Below are positions 60,573-64,000 of a stretch of 64,000 bases of DNA, piece by piece. Every line of letters starts with the position of its first letter. Positions within the stretch are counted from its first letter, which is position 1. Origin of the DNA: Phascolomyces articulosus (lineage: Eukaryota > Mucoromycota > Mucoromycetes > Mucorales > Lichtheimiaceae). Position numbers and translations under genes: made by a program. The stretch spans positions 1,860,001 to 1,924,000 of the forward strand of contig JAIXMP010000002.1 of the NCBI GenBank assembly GCA_025677815.1, read 5' to 3'. The notes under the pieces are model-generated. The model had not been told where the DNA came from. It saw nothing but the letters and a program-made list of their open reading frames with translations, and searched no databases.

Positions 60573-61096
60573 CTATTGTCCTTCAGTTGATGATGCTTGT
60601 ACAGTAGTTGTTGCTGGTTCTGCTGCTGCGAGTTTGGCTTGTTTATCTTTGTGTGTATAATATAAAGATCCGCCCACCATGGCAAAAACGGTAAAACCTT
60701 GAGCTGCCACTGTTTTTATTATAAAGCGTCAATAGGAGCTTCTTTGTAGTACCAAAAAGGACCTTTCAACGAAGAAAAAAAAACACAATTTACCTCGAAG
60801 ACGGAACATGTTATTTGCATAAGCACGGTTTCCCGTTCGGACACCAACAGTTGCTGCTACCAGAGCAAAACACGTCAATGCAACACCTAAATGAAATATA
60901 TTTTAGAAACCTTTTTTTTTCTACATTTCAAAAAAAAATACAAAAAGACCTAAAGAAAACATAACAAAGAAAAGAAAATGTTACCTGCCGGAACCAACGG
61001 TTCTTCCTTGGATTTTCTCTTCATACGATCCCAAGCGGATTCGCCTTCCATGGCTATCCTCATGCGTTCTAATTCCTCTCTCGTGTATTCTGGCAT
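60573..61096 (-). CDS. RCF1: Respiratory supercomplex factor 1 (HIG1-domain protein)
   Basis: Three minus-strand exons, 61096-60985, 60886-60794 and 60709-60573, give 113 residues. The N-terminus ESAWDRMKRKSKEEPLVPAG is the family signature before the first membrane span (VALTCFALVAATVGVRTGNR), followed by AYANNMFRLRVAAQGFTVFA, the second span and its glycine-rich end VGGSLYY. HIG1-domain proteins of this type sit in the mitochondrial inner membrane and promote assembly of complex III-IV supercomplexes and late cytochrome oxidase maturation. The C-terminus is Ala/Thr-rich. The gene ends 171 bases from the CMTR1 stop, in convergent orientation. Confidence 0.95.
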
Positions 61097-62419
61097 ATGT
61101 ATGTTTTGGAACAGAAGAAAAGAAAATTAGAAAGCTGAGTGAGTATAATCTTTTTTTGTTGGTCGTCCTGCAAAATTTCGGCAAAACATTATTGGAATTT
61201 CACCGTATTGGTGGGACCCAGGAACGGATAAAAAAATATTTAAACAGGTCCATGAAAACCATATAGTTATATTTGATCTTTCAAAATAGGACGATATTGC
61301 TTGGACTACTTAATCATTAACTCGATAAATATCTTTAGTCACAGAATTCTATATGATTCGATTACTTCCTGAAGGTGTGGGAGAAGAAGATGCGTGTTCA
61401 TTTAATTTTTTATTACGTGTACATTTTTTTTTTCTCAAGTTATAATGCAGCATAATACAAATCAAATTGCTTGTGGTACGTTATCAATATTTCAGGAACA
61501 AAGTGAAACAACATAACGGATCGCCACTATACGACTACCAAACAAAAGATCGATTAGTATACTATATATGTATAATAAATGAATGCAATGTATTAGGTTG
61601 AAAATACACGGCAACAATGAAAAATGAGACATTATTTTTAGTTTCTTTGGGTATGACAAAACTACAGAAATTATAGCTAGATATCATCTTATATGTAAAA
61701 AATTTATCAATCTTGCTTAATAGGTCTTTTGATTCTTTTTTATTATTATATATTCATGTTGTTGCATCCGACATATTTTATTATATTTATCATGATTTTG
61801 ATACCCTACATGCTTCAACTCGGATGAATTAACTGGCTCCGAGTTGGATATGAAGGAAACAAATTATTTAACCTGTAATGTCATCTGTTTACATTATCAT
61901 GACATTCTATTCACAGGGAAGTGAATGATACAATGTCACTATAATGGATATCGTAGGTATTATTCAACAGGAAGAAGATCAATCATTGACTATACTATGT
62001 ATACGTTTCCAATAGTTCATGTTTTTTTTATCCATATATAATGTAAATATAATATAGGTTCTTCTCCCTATCGCTTTCTTCTCTTTTCTCTGCAAAGAGA
62101 AAATACGCCACTAAGAGTGGTGTCGTCTTTTATATTCCTTAATATTCGCTGAAAATCGTTTTTCTTGTTGCATCCTATCATTATATGGTAATGTAACAAA
62201 TATGCACCATTCTTTTTTTATATATTTGAAATGGTGGTATTATTTTTTTCCATGCGCTATCTATGTAAAAGAGACGAAGTTTAATTCACCAGTTAATATG
62301 GTAAAACGGAGAAAGATCATGACAATGTTACCAACACAATCTGTGGAAGAATTATGCAGACAAAAAAGATAGTACGTAATGTTATAAATAATAGACTGTA
62401 TATACAAAGTGAATTTTTA
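61097..62419. other. Intergenic, no gene seen
   Basis: Promoter of RCF1 followed by AT-rich DNA. Around 62095-62130 a short inverted repeat-like stretch is seen; nothing codes convincingly. Confidence 0.55.
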
Positions 62420-63873
62420 TTAAATACATTCGGAGGAGGTATTATTATTTCGCGAAGGTAATATTATAGAGCGATCTTTTAGTTTTAACAATTTTAACTT
62501 TTCCAAAAAGGGTGGTCGATTACAGCTATTATGATTGAAATGTAACAAGGTTTCAATTTGGGTATCTGACAATAAACAATTCAACTCCAACAACTCTAAC
62601 ATAGGAACCGAAACAGCCGTCTGAGCAAACTCGACCACAGCGGATGATGTAATATTCATATAGGGACCCCATATTACTACTTCTTTGAGACGAGAACAAT
62701 GTTTTGCAAGGGATTGTAAAACATTATCATCAATGATCATATAGATCGTTACATCTTGATCTATTACTCCTTCTGTTGCTACTTTTGTCGATGATTTTTT
62801 GTCGTTGTGCTGTTGTGGTGATAAGCAGCAACCCTCTTCATTTTTAAGAACAATAATTTCAAGAGCTGGCAAATGAGGTATTGCTTCGGCCAAATATTGA
62901 CTAAAATTTTCCACAAAACCATAATGATTAAATGTCTTTGTGTTACGATGATAAGGAGCGAAAAGAGTTCCTGTAGCATGGAAATGGATTTCTCGTAAAT
63001 GTATTGCCATTGTTGCTGCTGTTTGAAGGAATCGTATACTTCGAAATGCGATACCATGTTGACCGTCATATTGAAGGTACAATAATTCCAAATGTTGGTA
63101 ATGTTTTTCAAGAATTCGACCCACATAATTTTTAAAACATTTACATTTGTTTACTTTACAATACCAATAAAAATTGTTTGGATCTTTAGGTCGAGAATTC
63201 CCCATGGTCCAAACAAAACATCGTAAAACACCTTCATTTGAAGTCGTCGTCGTATTGCTGTTATTATTATTGTCTCTCGACGTAGTTATGGTTGAAGAAT
63301 CAATTCTTTCTTCATTATTAGGATCATACCGTACACCACATGGCATTTCTGCCAAGGGAGCAATAACAATATTTTGTAATCTGAGCAAATTACTACTTGC
63401 AGCTTTGGCGGAGACAAGAGGGTTCTGATGGTTTAATGAATCCAAGTAAAGATCGACAAGATCATGCATAATACTAAATGAACCATGATTAGGATAAATT
63501 CGTTCATTCGATATTATTGAACTTGGTGTGGATAACTTGAAATAGGTCAAGTTAGAAGAAACCATGAGAGGAGACATCCATGCATTACGTGTGATTCCAT
63601 ACATGGCGCGTGGAAAAGAGTCATCGATAGCGAACCAGCCGTTCTCTTTAAAATGAGTTCTTGTTTGCTGATTGTCAATAATCGTGATTGATGTCAAATT
63701 GTTGGATATATTTGGGTATCGATAATAACCTGATGTCCAGTTATACCATTTGTAACAAGATACCATGGTTGTGCATTCAATCATAAAGGCAGATACAGAA
63801 GAAGGCTTCGTAAGTAGTCTGACAATGTCTTTTTTACAAGTTTCTTGGTCTTGCTCAGTCCAGTTTTTAAAAC
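62420..63873 (-). CDS. LRR-like protein, probable F-box type, 5' part outside window
   Basis: The long exon reads minus from 63873 (after an AG acceptor) to the stop at 62420, about 484 codons. It opens FKNWTEQDQETCKKDIVRLL and continues in leucine-rich repeats such as HLELLYLQYDGQHGIAFRSI, HLPALEIIVLKNEEGCCL, RLKEVVIWGPYMNIT and PMLELLELNCLLSD. No F-box is visible; it would sit in the upstream exon(s), cut by the window edge. Mucoralean genomes carry many F-box/LRR genes acting as SCF ubiquitin-ligase adaptors, which is the basis for the F-box guess. The frame is intact, with conserved-looking repeats. The 63874-64000 stretch likely holds an intron and part of the previous exon, whose border I could not fix. 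Confidence 0.65.
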
Positions 63874-64000
63874 CTATTTATAAATAAAAATGGTATAAAT
63901 GTATAAATGTAGAAAGCAAGCATGCTGTATTTTTTTATCAATGGCAAGTATCACAGTCTGTCGTATTTGCTGCGGAACACAAAAAGACTCGCGTAACAAC

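Noticed and set aside
1..64000. CRISPR arrays, bacterial operons or phage genes
   Set aside because: No spaced direct repeats; multi-exon eukaryotic genes throughout.

Overview
This window looks like nuclear DNA of an early-diverging, filamentous fungus, most likely Mucoromycota (Mucorales-like). The background is AT-rich, genes are split by many short introns of about 55-150 bases with GTAAGT/YAG borders, and several genes (PUS10, a cap methyltransferase CMTR1, an FHF-complex FHIP protein, a pallidin-like BLOC-1 subunit) are families rare or absent in yeasts and most Dikarya but kept in basal fungi. I assigned the phylum from gene content and intron style only; no marker locus is present.

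Layout. 0-3.6 kb: three + strand genes (L1-domain ribosome-biogenesis protein cut by the left edge, Lin1 lacking its GYF domain, a glycerate-kinase-like P-loop kinase with a membrane tail). 3.6-8.2 kb: no intact gene, but remnants including a TPR-type segment and an isolated, strongly foldable exon-like block. 8.2-19 kb: UTP22, FHIP and a low-complexity protein. 19.3-26.5 kb: UFD1, then a convergent membrane esterase gene and the DGAT2 acyltransferase gene head to head with it. 28.2-34.6 kb: RPN5, cytosolic aspartyl-tRNA synthetase and LCP5/neuroguidin. 34.7-38.0 kb: a run of related, decaying open frames ending in a zinc-knuckle-like motif. 38.2-45.5 kb: an ABHD4/5-type hydrolase, a decayed multi-exon gene and a PC-esterase. 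47.6-51.9 kb: compact block of pallidin-like gene, PUS10 (head to head, 124 bases apart) and VMA12. 51.9-58.2 kb: gene-poor, repeat-rich DNA with decayed genes, a strand-asymmetric A-rich block, diverged tandem repeats and a LINE-like tail. 58.2-61.1 kb: CMTR1 and RCF1 tail to tail. 62.4 kb to the right edge: an LRR-like (F-box type) protein running off the window.

There is no operon-like organisation. Housekeeping themes recur: ribosome biogenesis (L1-domain protein, UTP22, LCP5, PUS10 for RNA modification), proteostasis (UFD1, RPN5), lipid metabolism (DGAT2, two hydrolases) and organelle trafficking or acidification (FHIP, pallidin-like protein, VMA12). Exon coordinates were read by eye from splice borders, frame continuity and family resemblance; no transcript or database search was available.
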